A stretch of DNA of 30,579 nucleotides from an uncultured Clostridium sp. (GTDB lineage: Bacteria > Bacillota > Clostridia > TANB77 > CAG-508). This document shows positions 8,308 through 16,722 of the stretch, one piece after another. Made by a program: the position numbers and the translations under genes. Each line of letters starts with the position of its first letter. Within the stretch, counting starts at the first letter, position 1. The stretch spans positions 1 through 30,579 of the forward strand of contig USEI01000017.1 of assembly GCA_900553685.1 (NCBI GenBank), written 5' to 3'. The notes beneath the pieces were generated by a model. It searched no databases. It was not told the DNA's origin and was given only the letters and a program-made list of their open reading frames with translations.

Positions 8308-8527
8308 AAATCAGTTCAAGTCTGCAAACAACGATATCTTCCTCTAAATCGTAAATCTTGTTTCCAATTCGAGTAAGCGTTTCAGGAAATTTAACTTCTT
8401 CAATGTTTGTGACGGGAACTTTAAGTGTGCATACATAGTTACCACGAAAGATTTTGTCTTCGAAGACTACTTCACTTCCTGAGTTTAGTTCTTTTAAAAT
8501 AGTAAGACCTGAAATTACTGATAACAT
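8306..8527 (-). CDS. Small orphan protein (73 aa) with atypical codon usage
   Basis: I do not recognise this protein. It begins MLSVISGLTILKELNSG and continues with alternating short strands (EVVFEDKIF, YVCTLKVPV, EVKFPETL, DIVVCRLEL), which suggests a small beta-rich soluble fold with two Cys. GGAGG lies seven bases before the ATG at 8527. A start at 8584 is rejected because that position coincides with the predicted transcription start. Base composition is clearly richer in G+C than its neighbours, with codons such as CGT, CGA, GAC and GTC, and it has its own promoter and a GC-rich terminator, like the gene at 26788-28566. Recent acquisition is possible. Confidence 0.72.
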   Translation of the reverse strand: MLSVISGLTILKELNSGSEVVFEDKIFRGNYVCTLKVPVTNIEEVKFPETLTRIGNKIYDLEEDIVVCRLELI

Positions 8528-8560
8528 AGAGAATCCTCCTTGTATATAAATTCTAATTTG

Positions 8561-8575
8561 AAGGTCAAAGACCTT
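8561..8575 (-). promoter_or_regulatory. 5' leader hairpin of the small orphan gene
   Basis: AAGGTC and GACCTT form a perfect 6-bp stem with a 3-base loop, in the first ~25 bases of the predicted transcript. It could protect the 5' end or bind a protein; no function can be shown. Confidence 0.5.
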
Positions 8576-8589
8576 ATAGTCCAAATAAT

Positions 8590-8618
8590 ATTATATCATA
8601 ATTTACATAAAAAGTAAA
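8590..8618 (-). promoter_or_regulatory. Promoter of the small orphan gene
   Basis: On the minus strand, TTTACT (8618-8613), 17-bp spacer, TATAAT (8595-8590). The predicted start near 8583 gives a leader of about 55 nucleotides. Confidence 0.7.
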
Positions 8619-8712
8619 ATTTAATGAAAACTGTAAATAAAATTATGTTTTCTAACATATAAATTTTCAAAAAATAAAGCTATGAAAAAATAGAAAAGCA
8701 TTATTTTTTATA

Positions 8713-8741
8713 TTGAAAAATAACAGTATAAATGATAAAAT
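8713..8741 (+). promoter_or_regulatory. Promoter of the pyrC operon
   Basis: TTGAAA (8713-8718), 17-bp spacer, TAAAAT (8736-8741). The leader is only about 25 nucleotides, so there is no room for a PyrR attenuator, and none is seen. Confidence 0.75.
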
Positions 8742-8772
8742 GTTGAAAATTATTTAGGGAGGAAATAAAATA

Positions 8773-10047
8773 ATGAGTACATTATTAAAAAATGGAACTG
8801 TAATTGATTATGCACAAAAAATAGAAAAAAAATTAGATATACTAATTGAAAATGACAAAATTGTTAAGCTTGCTGAAAATTTAGAAATATCAGCAGATAA
8901 AGTTATTGATTGTACAGGGTTAATTATTATGCCTGGAATGATTGATATGCATTGCCATTTAAGAGAACCAGGTGGAGAACACAAGGAAACTATAGAAACA
9001 GGATCTAGAAGTGCTGTTGCTGGTGGATTTACAACTATTTGTCCTATGCCAAATACAAATCCAACACCTGATAGCGCTATTGTTTTGGAAAAAATTATAG
9101 CAGAAGCTAAAAGAGTTAATCTTTGTAATGTATTACCTTTTTCAAGCGTAACAAAAGGTGAAAAAGGACAGGAATTAGTAGACTTTAAATCACAATTAGA
9201 AGCAGGAGCTATTGCTTTTTCAGATGATGGAATGCCTGTTGAAAATGCAAGAATGATTAGAGAAGCAATGATAGAAGCAAATAAATTAGGAAGTTTTATT
9301 TCAGAACATTGTGAAGAAAAATCTGTATCAGCAGGAGCAATAAATGCTGGAAAGATAGCTGATCAATTAGAAGTTCAAGGAGTTTTACCTGAAGCAGAAG
9401 AAATAATGGCAGCTAGAGATATTGTTATTGCGGAAACAAATAATTTACATACACATATTTGTCATATAAGTACCAAAACATCTGTAGATATGATAAGAAG
9501 TGCAAAACAAAGAGGTGTAAAAGTAACTTGTGAAACTTGTCCACATTATTATTCATTTACAGTAGAAGAAGTTTTAGAATCAGGTGTTAATGCAAAAATG
9601 AATCCTCCTTTAAGAGAAGAAAAAGATAGATTAGCAATAATTGAAGGCCTAAAAGATGGAACAATAGATGCTATAATAACAGACCATGCACCACATGCTG
9701 AAGAAGAAAAGGCTAAAGGACTAGTAGCAGCACCAAATGGTATAATAGGATTTGAAACAGCTTTAGGTGCAACAATAACAAATTTAGTAGATAAAGGTTT
9801 ACTTTCATATTTAGATATGGTAAGAGTTATGTCATATACACCAGCTAAAATCTTAGGAATAGATAGAGGTGAAATAGCAGAGGGAAAAGTGGCTGATTTA
9901 ACAATATTTGATCCAAACAGAGAATATGTATTTTTAAAGGAAAAAATAGTTTCAAAATCAAAAAATACACCTTGGATAGGCAAAAAATTAAAAGGACAAG
10001 TAAGATATACAATAGTTTCTGGAAGAATTGTATATGAAAGGATTTAG
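8773..10047 (+). CDS. pyrC: Dihydroorotase PyrC
   Basis: PyrC cyclises carbamoyl-aspartate to dihydroorotate, the third step of UMP synthesis. The 424-residue product is the long (type I) form known from Bacillus. Zinc ligands and catalytic motifs are clear: DMHCHLREPG (H60, H62), D151 in FSDDGMP, SEHCEE (H179), CHIST (H231) and ITDHAPH (D304). CPHYY and KMNPPLRE, typical of the family, are also present. GGGAGG lies ahead of the ATG. It is the first gene of a same-strand run with pyrF 43 bp downstream. Confidence 0.97.
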   Translation: MSTLLKNGTVIDYAQKIEKKLDILIENDKIVKLAENLEISADKVIDCTGLIIMPGMIDMHCHLREPGGEHKETIETGSRSAVAGGFTTICPMPNTNPTPDSAIVLEKIIAEAKRVNLCNVLPFSSVTKGEKGQELVDFKSQLEAGAIAFSDDGMPVENARMIREAMIEANKLGSFISEHCEEKSVSAGAINAGKIADQLEVQGVLPEAEEIMAARDIVIAETNNLHTHICHISTKTSVDMIRSAKQRGVKVTCETCPHYYSFTVEEVLESGVNAKMNPPLREEKDRLAIIEGLKDGTIDAIITDHAPHAEEEKAKGLVAAPNGIIGFETALGATITNLVDKGLLSYLDMVRVMSYTPAKILGIDRGEIAEGKVADLTIFDPNREYVFLKEKIVSKSKNTPWIGKKLKGQVRYTIVSGRIVYERI

Positions 10048-10090
10048 TTATTAGAAATTAATTTATGGCTAAGAAAGGAATAAATAAGTT

Positions 10091-11017
10091 ATGAAAAATG
10101 CTATGGATTTGTTAATAGATAAAATTAAAGAGAAAAATAATCCAACAGTAATGGGGTTAGATCCAAGATATGAGATGCTACCAGAATGTATAAAATCTAA
10201 ATATGGAAAAGATGTAAAAAGTGTTTGCGAAGGAATTTTAGAATATAATAAAAATTTAATAGATGCTACTTTTGATATAATTCCAGCTGTAAAACCTCAA
10301 ATAGCTTTTTATGAAATGTTTGGAATAGAGGGAATAAAATGTTTTAAAGAAACTTGTAAATATGCAAAAGAAAAAGGTTTAATTGTTATTGCAGATATAA
10401 AAAGAGGAGATATAGGAACAACTGCTGCTGGATATTCTAATGCTTATCTGGGAAAAACTTTAGTAGGAGATACGGAAGAAAGTTTTTATGATATAGATTG
10501 GGTAACAGTAAATCCTTATTTAGGGATAGATGGTGTAAAACCATTTATTGAAGATTGTAAAAAATATAATAAAGGCATTTTTGTACTTGTAAAAACTTCT
10601 AATAAATCTTCAGGAGAACTTCAAGATTTAAAATTAGAAGATGGAAAAACAGTATATGAAAAAGTTGCAGAACTTGTAAATACTTGGGGAGAAGACCTTA
10701 TAGGAGAGTATGGTTATAGTCAAATAGCATCAGTTGTGGGGGCAACTTATCCAGCACAAATAAAAGAATTAAGAGAGATAATGCCCAAGTCATATTTCTT
10801 GATTCCGGGCTATGGAGCTCAAGGGGGAAAAGCTGAAGATATAGCACTAGGATTTAAAGATGGACTGGGTGGAATTGTAAATGCTTCAAGGAGCCTAATG
10901 TGTGCTTATAAATCAGATAGATGGAAAGATAAATACAAAGATGAAGAATATGCTAAAGCTACAAGAGAAGAAGCAATAAGGATGAGAGAAGAACTAAATG
11001 AAGCGATAAGAGCGTAA
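10091..11017 (+). CDS. pyrF: Orotidine 5'-phosphate decarboxylase, type 2
   Basis: PyrF makes UMP from OMP, the last step of de novo pyrimidine synthesis. The catalytic D-x-K-x-x-D is at 102-107 (IADIKRGD), with GLDPR (22-26) at the start and TVNPYLG and VNASRSL later. At 308 residues with the TTAAGYSNAYLG segment, it belongs to the longer type 2 subfamily rather than the ~240-residue Bacillus type. AAAGGA is about a dozen bases upstream, somewhat far. It lies between pyrC and an epimerase-like gene without a visible terminator, so co-transcription is likely. Confidence 0.96.
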   Translation: MKNAMDLLIDKIKEKNNPTVMGLDPRYEMLPECIKSKYGKDVKSVCEGILEYNKNLIDATFDIIPAVKPQIAFYEMFGIEGIKCFKETCKYAKEKGLIVIADIKRGDIGTTAAGYSNAYLGKTLVGDTEESFYDIDWVTVNPYLGIDGVKPFIEDCKKYNKGIFVLVKTSNKSSGELQDLKLEDGKTVYEKVAELVNTWGEDLIGEYGYSQIASVVGATYPAQIKELREIMPKSYFLIPGYGAQGGKAEDIALGFKDGLGGIVNASRSLMCAYKSDRWKDKYKDEEYAKATREEAIRMREELNEAIRA

Positions 11018-11066
11018 AAGTTTTAAATTATCTAAAATTTAAATATTATGCAAGAGGAGAATAAAC

Positions 11067-11885
11067 ATGGTAGAGATACAATCAGTAAGTAAAGGTGCAG
11101 AACTTATTTCTGTAAAATTTGATGGAATTGAAAAATTACATGATGGGAAAAGCTTTTGGAATAGGCATAGTCCAATATTATTTCCAATAGTAGGAAAATT
11201 AAAAAACGGAAAAACAATTATAAATGGAAAAACTTATGAAATGGGACAACATGGTTTTGCAAGAGATATGAATTTTGAAAAGCTAGCTGAAAATTCTTAT
11301 GTTTTAAAATCTAATGAGGAAACAAAGAGTAAATTTCCTTTTGATTTTGAACTTTATGTATCTTATAGAACAACTAAAAATAAAGTTTATACAAATTATA
11401 AAGTTGTAAATAGAAGTGATGACATAATGATTTTTGGACTTGGAGGACATCCAGCTTTTGTTTGTGAATATTCAAGTGGAAAATATCGATTAGAATTTGA
11501 AGATATTGAAGATGAAATAGAAATATATAGATTAGAAGATGGGCTTTTAAAAGAAAAATGTGAAAAAATGGAAAAATATATAAGAGAAAATAGAATATTT
11601 TTAGATAGTAAAACATTTGAGAAAGATGCTATAATAATGAAGAACTTAAAATCAGATAAAGTTTATTTAAAAACAGAAAAGAAGACTATATTAGCATTTG
11701 AGTTTAAGAACTTTCCATATTTAGCAATATGGTCAAAGCCAGAAGCACCATTTATTTGTATTGAACCTTGGTTTAATACAGCTGATACTGTAAATTCAAA
11801 TGGAAATTTTGAAGAAAAAGAAAATTTAATAGAATTAAGAAAAAATCAAGAATTTGAAACAGAATATAGTGTAGAATTTTTTTAA
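11067..11885 (+). CDS. Aldose 1-epimerase family protein (LacX-like)
   Basis: The 272-residue product is a galactose-mutarotase-like beta-sandwich protein, expected to bind a sugar or sugar phosphate. Family motifs are FWNRHSPILFPIVGKL (30-45), QHGFARD (61-67), GLGGHPAF (125-131, with H128 the likely catalytic acid) and CIEPWF (Glu as likely base). The length and HxGFAR motif fit the LacX/YeaD-like branch more than classical GalM (~340 residues). The substrate is unknown. AGAGGAGA precedes the ATG. It sits inside the pyr gene run, only 16 bp ahead of the next gene, with no obvious pathway link. Confidence 0.88.
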   Translation: MVEIQSVSKGAELISVKFDGIEKLHDGKSFWNRHSPILFPIVGKLKNGKTIINGKTYEMGQHGFARDMNFEKLAENSYVLKSNEETKSKFPFDFELYVSYRTTKNKVYTNYKVVNRSDDIMIFGLGGHPAFVCEYSSGKYRLEFEDIEDEIEIYRLEDGLLKEKCEKMEKYIRENRIFLDSKTFEKDAIIMKNLKSDKVYLKTEKKTILAFEFKNFPYLAIWSKPEAPFICIEPWFNTADTVNSNGNFEEKENLIELRKNQEFETEYSVEFF

Positions 11886-11900
11886 ATAAAGGAGAAAATT

Positions 11901-12401
11901 ATGGTACTTGTAGATAAAAACATAAGAGAATTAGTTGAAAAAAATACTTTGATAGTTACCGGTTATAAGCCAGAAAATTTAGGTGGTGTATCTTATGATT
12001 TAACAATAGATAATATCATAACAGAAGATGGAGAAGTTAAGGAATATGAGCTAAAGCCACAAGAATTTGTAATGGTTAAAACTAATGAAGAACTTAAAAT
12101 GCCTGATTTCTTAGTTGGTAAGGTTGGAGAAAAAAATTCATTGTTAAGAACAGGATTATTTGTATCTGCTCCAGTTTATCATCCAGGACATCAAACTTAT
12201 ATATTTTTAAGAGTATATAATTTTAGCAAAAAGAGTATTACTTTAAAATCAGATTTTAAAATAGCACAAATATTTTTTGAAACTTTAACAGAAGTACCAG
12301 ATGAAACTTATGATAAAAAGAAAGATGCTTCATTTAATAATGAAGAAAAATATTTAGGCTATGGAAAATATAATGATTTATATAAATCAATTTTAAAATA
12401 A
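11901..12401 (+). CDS. dCTP deaminase / dUTPase-like fold protein, catalytic Glu not conserved
   Basis: The 166-residue product follows the trimeric dUTPase/dCTP-deaminase motif order: GVSYDLT (29-35), EKNSLLRTGL (77-86), APVYHPGHQTYIFL (90-103) and DFKIAQIFF (118-126). In dCTP deaminases the segment after the third motif reads LE-(F/L)-x-N, with Glu as catalytic base; here it is LRVYN with R104 in that place. The RSS of motif two is KNS. It may therefore be a dUTPase-type or dCTP-binding regulatory protein rather than a true deaminase. AAGGAGA lies six bases ahead of the ATG. The pyrimidine neighbours support a nucleotide-related role. Confidence 0.8.
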   Translation: MVLVDKNIRELVEKNTLIVTGYKPENLGGVSYDLTIDNIITEDGEVKEYELKPQEFVMVKTNEELKMPDFLVGKVGEKNSLLRTGLFVSAPVYHPGHQTYIFLRVYNFSKKSITLKSDFKIAQIFFETLTEVPDETYDKKKDASFNNEEKYLGYGKYNDLYKSILK

Positions 12402-12480
12402 TGAAAGGATATAACTAAAAAAGATAATTATAGATATTATTAATATAAATATGATAAAATAATTAAAAATTAAGATTTAT

Positions 12481-12528
12481 AAAATTGTAAAATTATAAAA
12501 TTATAAAATTATAAAATTATAAAATTAT
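12481..12528 (+). repeat. Tandem octamer repeat upstream of pyrK
   Basis: Six head-to-tail copies of AAAATTAT, the first with G at position seven, end 18 bases before the pyrK ATG and just before its Shine-Dalgarno AAAGGAG. There are no spacers, so it is not CRISPR. Slipped-strand copy-number change is plausible. Confidence 0.95.
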
Positions 12529-12546
12529 AAAATAAAAGGAGAAGCT

Positions 12547-13332
12547 ATGGGAGTAAAAGTAAAATGTGAATTAGTTGCTAAAAAAATGCTTGTAGATGGA
12601 ATTTATAAATTCTCAGTTAAAGCACCTGAAATTGCAAGTACTGCAAAAGCAGGACAATTTTTAGAGATACAAGTTTCAGAAGTGGGAGAACCATTTTTAA
12701 GAAGACCTATAAGTATTTATAATATTTCTAAAGAAGAGGAAATTGTAGAATTTATTTTTCAAGTAAAAGGAAGAGGAACAGAACTTTTAGCTAAAAAAGA
12801 AATCGGAAGTCAAATTGATATTATGGGACCTCTTGGTTTTGGAATTTTTAAAGTTCAAGAATATAAAAATGTAGCTATAATAGGCGGAGGAATTGGTTGT
12901 TATCCATTATATGAACTTGCAAAAGAATTAAAAGGAAAAGCGAATATAAATGTTTACTTAGGTTTTAGAGATAAATCTTTAGTTACATGTGAAAAAGATT
13001 TTGAAGAAATTGGATTAAATAAATTAGTTGTTACAACAGATGACGGAAGTTATAAAGAAAAAGGCTTTGCAATAGACTTTATGAAAAAAGATATTGAAGA
13101 ACATCATGTTGATATGATTTTTGCTTGCGGACCACTTCCAATGCTTAAAGCAGTTAGACAATATGCAATTGAAAATAATATTCCATGTCAAATATCTTTG
13201 GAAGAAAGAATGGGATGTGGAATTGGAGCTTGTCTTGGATGTGCAGTTAAAGTTATATCTGGAAAAGAGCCTAGATATGGACATGTATGTAAAGAAGGAC
13301 CAGTGTTTAACGCTGCAGATGTGGAAATTTAG
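12547..13332 (+). CDS. pyrK: Dihydroorotate dehydrogenase B, electron transfer subunit PyrK
   Basis: PyrK carries FAD and a [2Fe-2S] cluster and passes electrons from dihydroorotate (via PyrD) to NAD+. The 261-residue product has the FAD motif RRPISIYN, the NAD-binding GGGIGCYPLYELA, and four cluster Cys (C224, C229, C232, C248) in MGCGIGACLGC and HVC. AAAGGAG is five bases before the ATG. Its partner pyrD normally follows directly; here a membrane-protein gene of 1.7 kb lies between them. Confidence 0.96.
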   Translation: MGVKVKCELVAKKMLVDGIYKFSVKAPEIASTAKAGQFLEIQVSEVGEPFLRRPISIYNISKEEEIVEFIFQVKGRGTELLAKKEIGSQIDIMGPLGFGIFKVQEYKNVAIIGGGIGCYPLYELAKELKGKANINVYLGFRDKSLVTCEKDFEEIGLNKLVVTTDDGSYKEKGFAIDFMKKDIEEHHVDMIFACGPLPMLKAVRQYAIENNIPCQISLEERMGCGIGACLGCAVKVISGKEPRYGHVCKEGPVFNAADVEI

Positions 13333-13342
13333 GAGATAAAGA

Positions 13343-15019
13343 ATGAAAACAGAATTTAATATTCTTAAGATAAAAATTACAAAAGAGCAATTGGTAAATT
13401 TAATTAAAGTTTTAGCTAAGATTGGATTAATATTACTTATTTTTATAAGTATGTTATTACTTTCACATTCAGTATTATTAAGTCCAGATGATTATAATTA
13501 TACTTTTGTTCAAGGAACTAATAATACTCAACGAGTAGATAGTATTTCAAATGCAATTCAAACAGCAAAGTTTTTTTACAATAATTGGACAGGGAGAATA
13601 ATACCACATGTGTTTATAGGTATTTTTAGAAATTTACCGCCAATAGTATATGAGTTGCTAAACAGTACAGTATTTATTATATTTATTATTTTTATAACAA
13701 AAGTTTTAAATAAAAAGTCAAGTTTTCTAAGTTTACTTGGAGTATTTGGATATTTAACTTTTAGTATGATGTTTGGAGAAAAATTTGCTTGGATAAGTGG
13801 AAGTTTTAATTATTTATGGCCATGTACATTTTTAGTAATATTTATTTATTATTTTTATAATTATTTTCAAGATATAAAAAAATTAAATATACTTTCAAAA
13901 ATTGCTTTAACATTATTTGCATTTGTAGTGGGATTTTCACATGAAAATGTGGCTTTTGTAGGAGGAGCTTTTCTAGTTTGTTTAATTTTATTTAATATAA
14001 AAAAATTCTTTAAATTCGACAGAAATAAGAAAATAATTGTAAGCTTAGTTTTTGTAATGTTTTGCTTAGGTGCTTTGGCTACAATATTTGCACCAGGAAA
14101 TTTATCAAGAATGGGCCAAGTAACAGGAGATAAAAGTTTTTCATGGGAATTTATGCAGAATTATAGAGATAATAGATTTGTACTTATATCAATAATAGTA
14201 AGTATGGTATTAGCGTTTTTTGTGCAAAATTTTCAAGCTATAAAACAAAATAAAAATTTTAAAAAATTAAATTATTTAGAAATAAAAAGACAGTTTTTAT
14301 ATTTTATATTACCTAGTTTAATAGCTACAGTACCAATGGCTGTTATATCATATTTTCCTCCTAGAGCATTTTTGGCTTATGAAGTTATGTTTATGATTGT
14401 TTTTGCAAGAAATATTACAATTATTTCTGAAAAATTTAAAAAATATAATTGTTTAATAGCTGTAGCTTCAATAGTTTTTACATTAATAGTTTTTGGAAAA
14501 TTTTCTCCAAGTACACTTGGACAAATAAATTATATAATTCCTTATAAAAATAAAATAACTGCGGAATATCAAGAAGCTTTAGCAAGAGGAGAAAAAGATG
14601 TGCTTGTAAGCAAATTTGAGTATGCAAATTGGATACATGCAGATGACTGGATTAATATAGCAAATTTCTTTCCAGAATTTGATTATCACATGCCAGTAAA
14701 TGCTTTAATATCACAGTATTATGGGTTTGATAGATTAACTGCGATAGGAGATAATGACTATTTAATAGAAATAGAAGTTGATACTGAAGGAATAAATCCA
14801 TATGAAGTAGTAGATAAAAAAACAAAAAAATCTATACAATATATGGAATATGATAAATATATAAGATATACTATACCTAAAGATAAACTGGGAGAATATG
14901 TATTGGATTGTAGAAAAAATAATTTAAAAGATAAGATTTTGAATTATAGTGTAAGATTTATAGGCGGAGAATTAAATAATCAAGAAGTAAAACTTGATTC
15001 TTTAATTATTACAGAGTAA
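13343..15019 (+). CDS. DUF6056-like polytopic membrane protein
   Basis: The 558-residue product has an N-terminal membrane helix (about 25-47), then SPDDYNY, NNWTGRIIPH, GSFNYLWP, SHENVAF and APGNLSRMG, separated by eight or so more hydrophobic segments up to residue ~380, and a soluble C-terminal region of ~170 residues outside or inside the membrane. This signature fits DUF6056 membrane proteins, which resemble multi-pass GT-C-like glycosyltransferases, though no activity can be assigned. The Shine-Dalgarno AGGAG overlaps the pyrK stop codon, so translation is probably coupled to pyrK. Its place between pyrK and pyrD is unusual. Confidence 0.8.
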   Translation: MKTEFNILKIKITKEQLVNLIKVLAKIGLILLIFISMLLLSHSVLLSPDDYNYTFVQGTNNTQRVDSISNAIQTAKFFYNNWTGRIIPHVFIGIFRNLPPIVYELLNSTVFIIFIIFITKVLNKKSSFLSLLGVFGYLTFSMMFGEKFAWISGSFNYLWPCTFLVIFIYYFYNYFQDIKKLNILSKIALTLFAFVVGFSHENVAFVGGAFLVCLILFNIKKFFKFDRNKKIIVSLVFVMFCLGALATIFAPGNLSRMGQVTGDKSFSWEFMQNYRDNRFVLISIIVSMVLAFFVQNFQAIKQNKNFKKLNYLEIKRQFLYFILPSLIATVPMAVISYFPPRAFLAYEVMFMIVFARNITIISEKFKKYNCLIAVASIVFTLIVFGKFSPSTLGQINYIIPYKNKITAEYQEALARGEKDVLVSKFEYANWIHADDWINIANFFPEFDYHMPVNALISQYYGFDRLTAIGDNDYLIEIEVDTEGINPYEVVDKKTKKSIQYMEYDKYIRYTIPKDKLGEYVLDCRKNNLKDKILNYSVRFIGGELNNQEVKLDSLIITE

Positions 15020-15183
15020 TTTTTGTAAAACTAATAATAACTTTAATTATAAACAGTTAGATTAAAAGCTATAAAAAATTAAAAAACCAAATCATAAAAA
15101 AACTATAAATATTATAAACATCAGGTTTTGATAATTAATTTTATAAAATAAATATAGATAAATTTTATCGGATAGGAGAGAAA

Positions 15184-16095
15184 ATGAAAACTGAAGTAAA
15201 TTTATGTGGAATTAAAATGAAAAACCCAGTAACAGTTGCATCTGGTACTTTTGGATATGGTAGAGAATATTCAGAGTATATTGATTTAAACAAATTAGGA
15301 GGAATTATTACAAAAGGGACTTCTTTAAAATTAAGACCTGGAAATCCACCACCAAGAATTTGTGAAGTTCCGGGAGGAATGTTAAATAGTATAGGACTTC
15401 AAAATCCAGGTGTTGAATATTTTGCAGAATATGATTTACCATGGCTTAGAAAATTTGATACAAAAATAATTGTTAATGCATGTGGAAGTACAATAGAAGA
15501 TTATGTTGAATTAGGTAAGATTTTAAATACTTTAGATATAGATGGAGTTGAACTAAATCTTTCTTGTCCAAATGTTAAAGCAGGATGCTTAGCATTTGGA
15601 ACTTCATATGAAGGAGTTAAAGAAGTAACTTCAAAAGTAAGAAAAGTATTAACAGATAAACCTTTAATAGTAAAATTAACTCCTAATGTTACAGATATAA
15701 CAGAACCAGCAAAAGGTGCAGAAGATGCAGGAGCAGATGGAATTTCAGGAATTAATACATTACTTGGTATGAAAATAGATATAGATAAAAGAAGACCAGT
15801 TCTTGCTAATAATACAGGAGGATATTCAGGACCAGGAATAAAAGCTGTTGGAGTTAGAGCGGTATATCAGATTGCACAAGCTGTTAATATTCCTGTTTTA
15901 GGAATGGGTGGTATTACAAATGGTGATGATGCAATAGAGTATATGCTAGCAGGAGCAACAGCAGTATCAATAGGAGCTGGAAATTTTGCTGACCCAGAAG
16001 TTAGTATAAAAACAATAGCTGGAATAGAAAATTATATGAAAAAACATAAAATAGAAGATATAAATTCTATAATAGGAACTGTACAAATGAATTAG
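15184..16095 (+). CDS. pyrD: Dihydroorotate dehydrogenase B (class 1B) catalytic subunit PyrD
   Basis: PyrD oxidises dihydroorotate to orotate using FMN and, with PyrK, NAD+. The 303-residue product has ASGTFGYGREY at the N-terminus, MLNSIGLQNPG (66-76), the class 1 active-site Cys C128 in LNLSCPNVK, the catalytic-site INTLLGM and FMN-binding GMGGITNGDDA. TAGGAGAG lies just before the ATG. The 164-bp gap from the DUF6056 gene holds no gene and no clear terminator, so it can be read through from pyrK. Confidence 0.97.
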   Translation: MKTEVNLCGIKMKNPVTVASGTFGYGREYSEYIDLNKLGGIITKGTSLKLRPGNPPPRICEVPGGMLNSIGLQNPGVEYFAEYDLPWLRKFDTKIIVNACGSTIEDYVELGKILNTLDIDGVELNLSCPNVKAGCLAFGTSYEGVKEVTSKVRKVLTDKPLIVKLTPNVTDITEPAKGAEDAGADGISGINTLLGMKIDIDKRRPVLANNTGGYSGPGIKAVGVRAVYQIAQAVNIPVLGMGGITNGDDAIEYMLAGATAVSIGAGNFADPEVSIKTIAGIENYMKKHKIEDINSIIGTVQMN

Positions 16096-16179
16096 CTAAA
16101 ATTAATACAAAAAATAATTAATTCAATTGATTATACAGATTTTAACAATAAATAGGATCTAGAGAAAGAGAGAAAGAAA

Positions 16180-16719
16180 ATGTATATATTGGCAATTTTA
16201 TTGATTTTAATTTTAATTTTTATTATGATAGAATTTAATACGTTTATTAGACTAAGAAATAAAATAAAACATTCGAAATCAGGAATAGAAGTTTATTTAA
16301 ATCAAAGATTTGATTTAATTCCAAATTTAGTAGAATGTGTAAAAGGTTATACTAAATATGAAGAGCAAACATTAAGTAAGATAACTAATTTACGCTCTCA
16401 ATATAATAATGCCAAAAATAAAGATTTAAAACTTGGAGAAGAATTAAATAATGAATTTAATAATTTACTTGCAGTTGGTGAAAGTAATCCAGATTTAAAA
16501 GCTAGTGAACAATTTTTGAATTTACAAAGAAGTTTGGAAAAAATGGAAAGTCAACTTCAAGCAGCAAGAAGAATTTATAATGGAGATGTAACACTTTATA
16601 ATACGACAATAAGCACTTTCCCAAATAACTTTTTTGCTGGAATCTTTGGATTTAAAGAAGAAGATTTATTCCAAATTGAAGAATATAAGAAAGAAAATGT
16701 AAAGCCAAATTGGAGATAA
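16180..16719 (+). CDS. LemA family protein
   Basis: The 179-residue product has one N-terminal transmembrane helix (about 2-18), then the LemA four-helix core: NKIKHSKSGIEVYLNQRFDLIPNLVE, a middle LNNEFNNLLAVGE and LQAARRIYNGDVTLYNTTISTFPNN. The N-out or N-in orientation cannot be told. The role of LemA proteins is not settled. A purine-rich AAAGAGAG site precedes the ATG. The next gene starts three bases after the stop. Confidence 0.93.
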   Translation: MYILAILLILILIFIMIEFNTFIRLRNKIKHSKSGIEVYLNQRFDLIPNLVECVKGYTKYEEQTLSKITNLRSQYNNAKNKDLKLGEELNNEFNNLLAVGESNPDLKASEQFLNLQRSLEKMESQLQAARRIYNGDVTLYNTTISTFPNNFFAGIFGFKEEDLFQIEEYKKENVKPNWR

Positions 16720-16722
16720 AAA

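Noticed and set aside
9549..9983. 144-codon open frame antisense to pyrC
   Set aside because: It mirrors the codon pattern of pyrC, has no ribosome-binding site and no recognisable protein.
12481..12528. CRISPR array
   Set aside because: Octamer units are directly adjacent, without spacers; no cas genes nearby.
13121..13339. 72-codon frame overlapping the end of pyrK
   Set aside because: It is an out-of-frame reading of the conserved cluster-binding region of pyrK, with no start signal.
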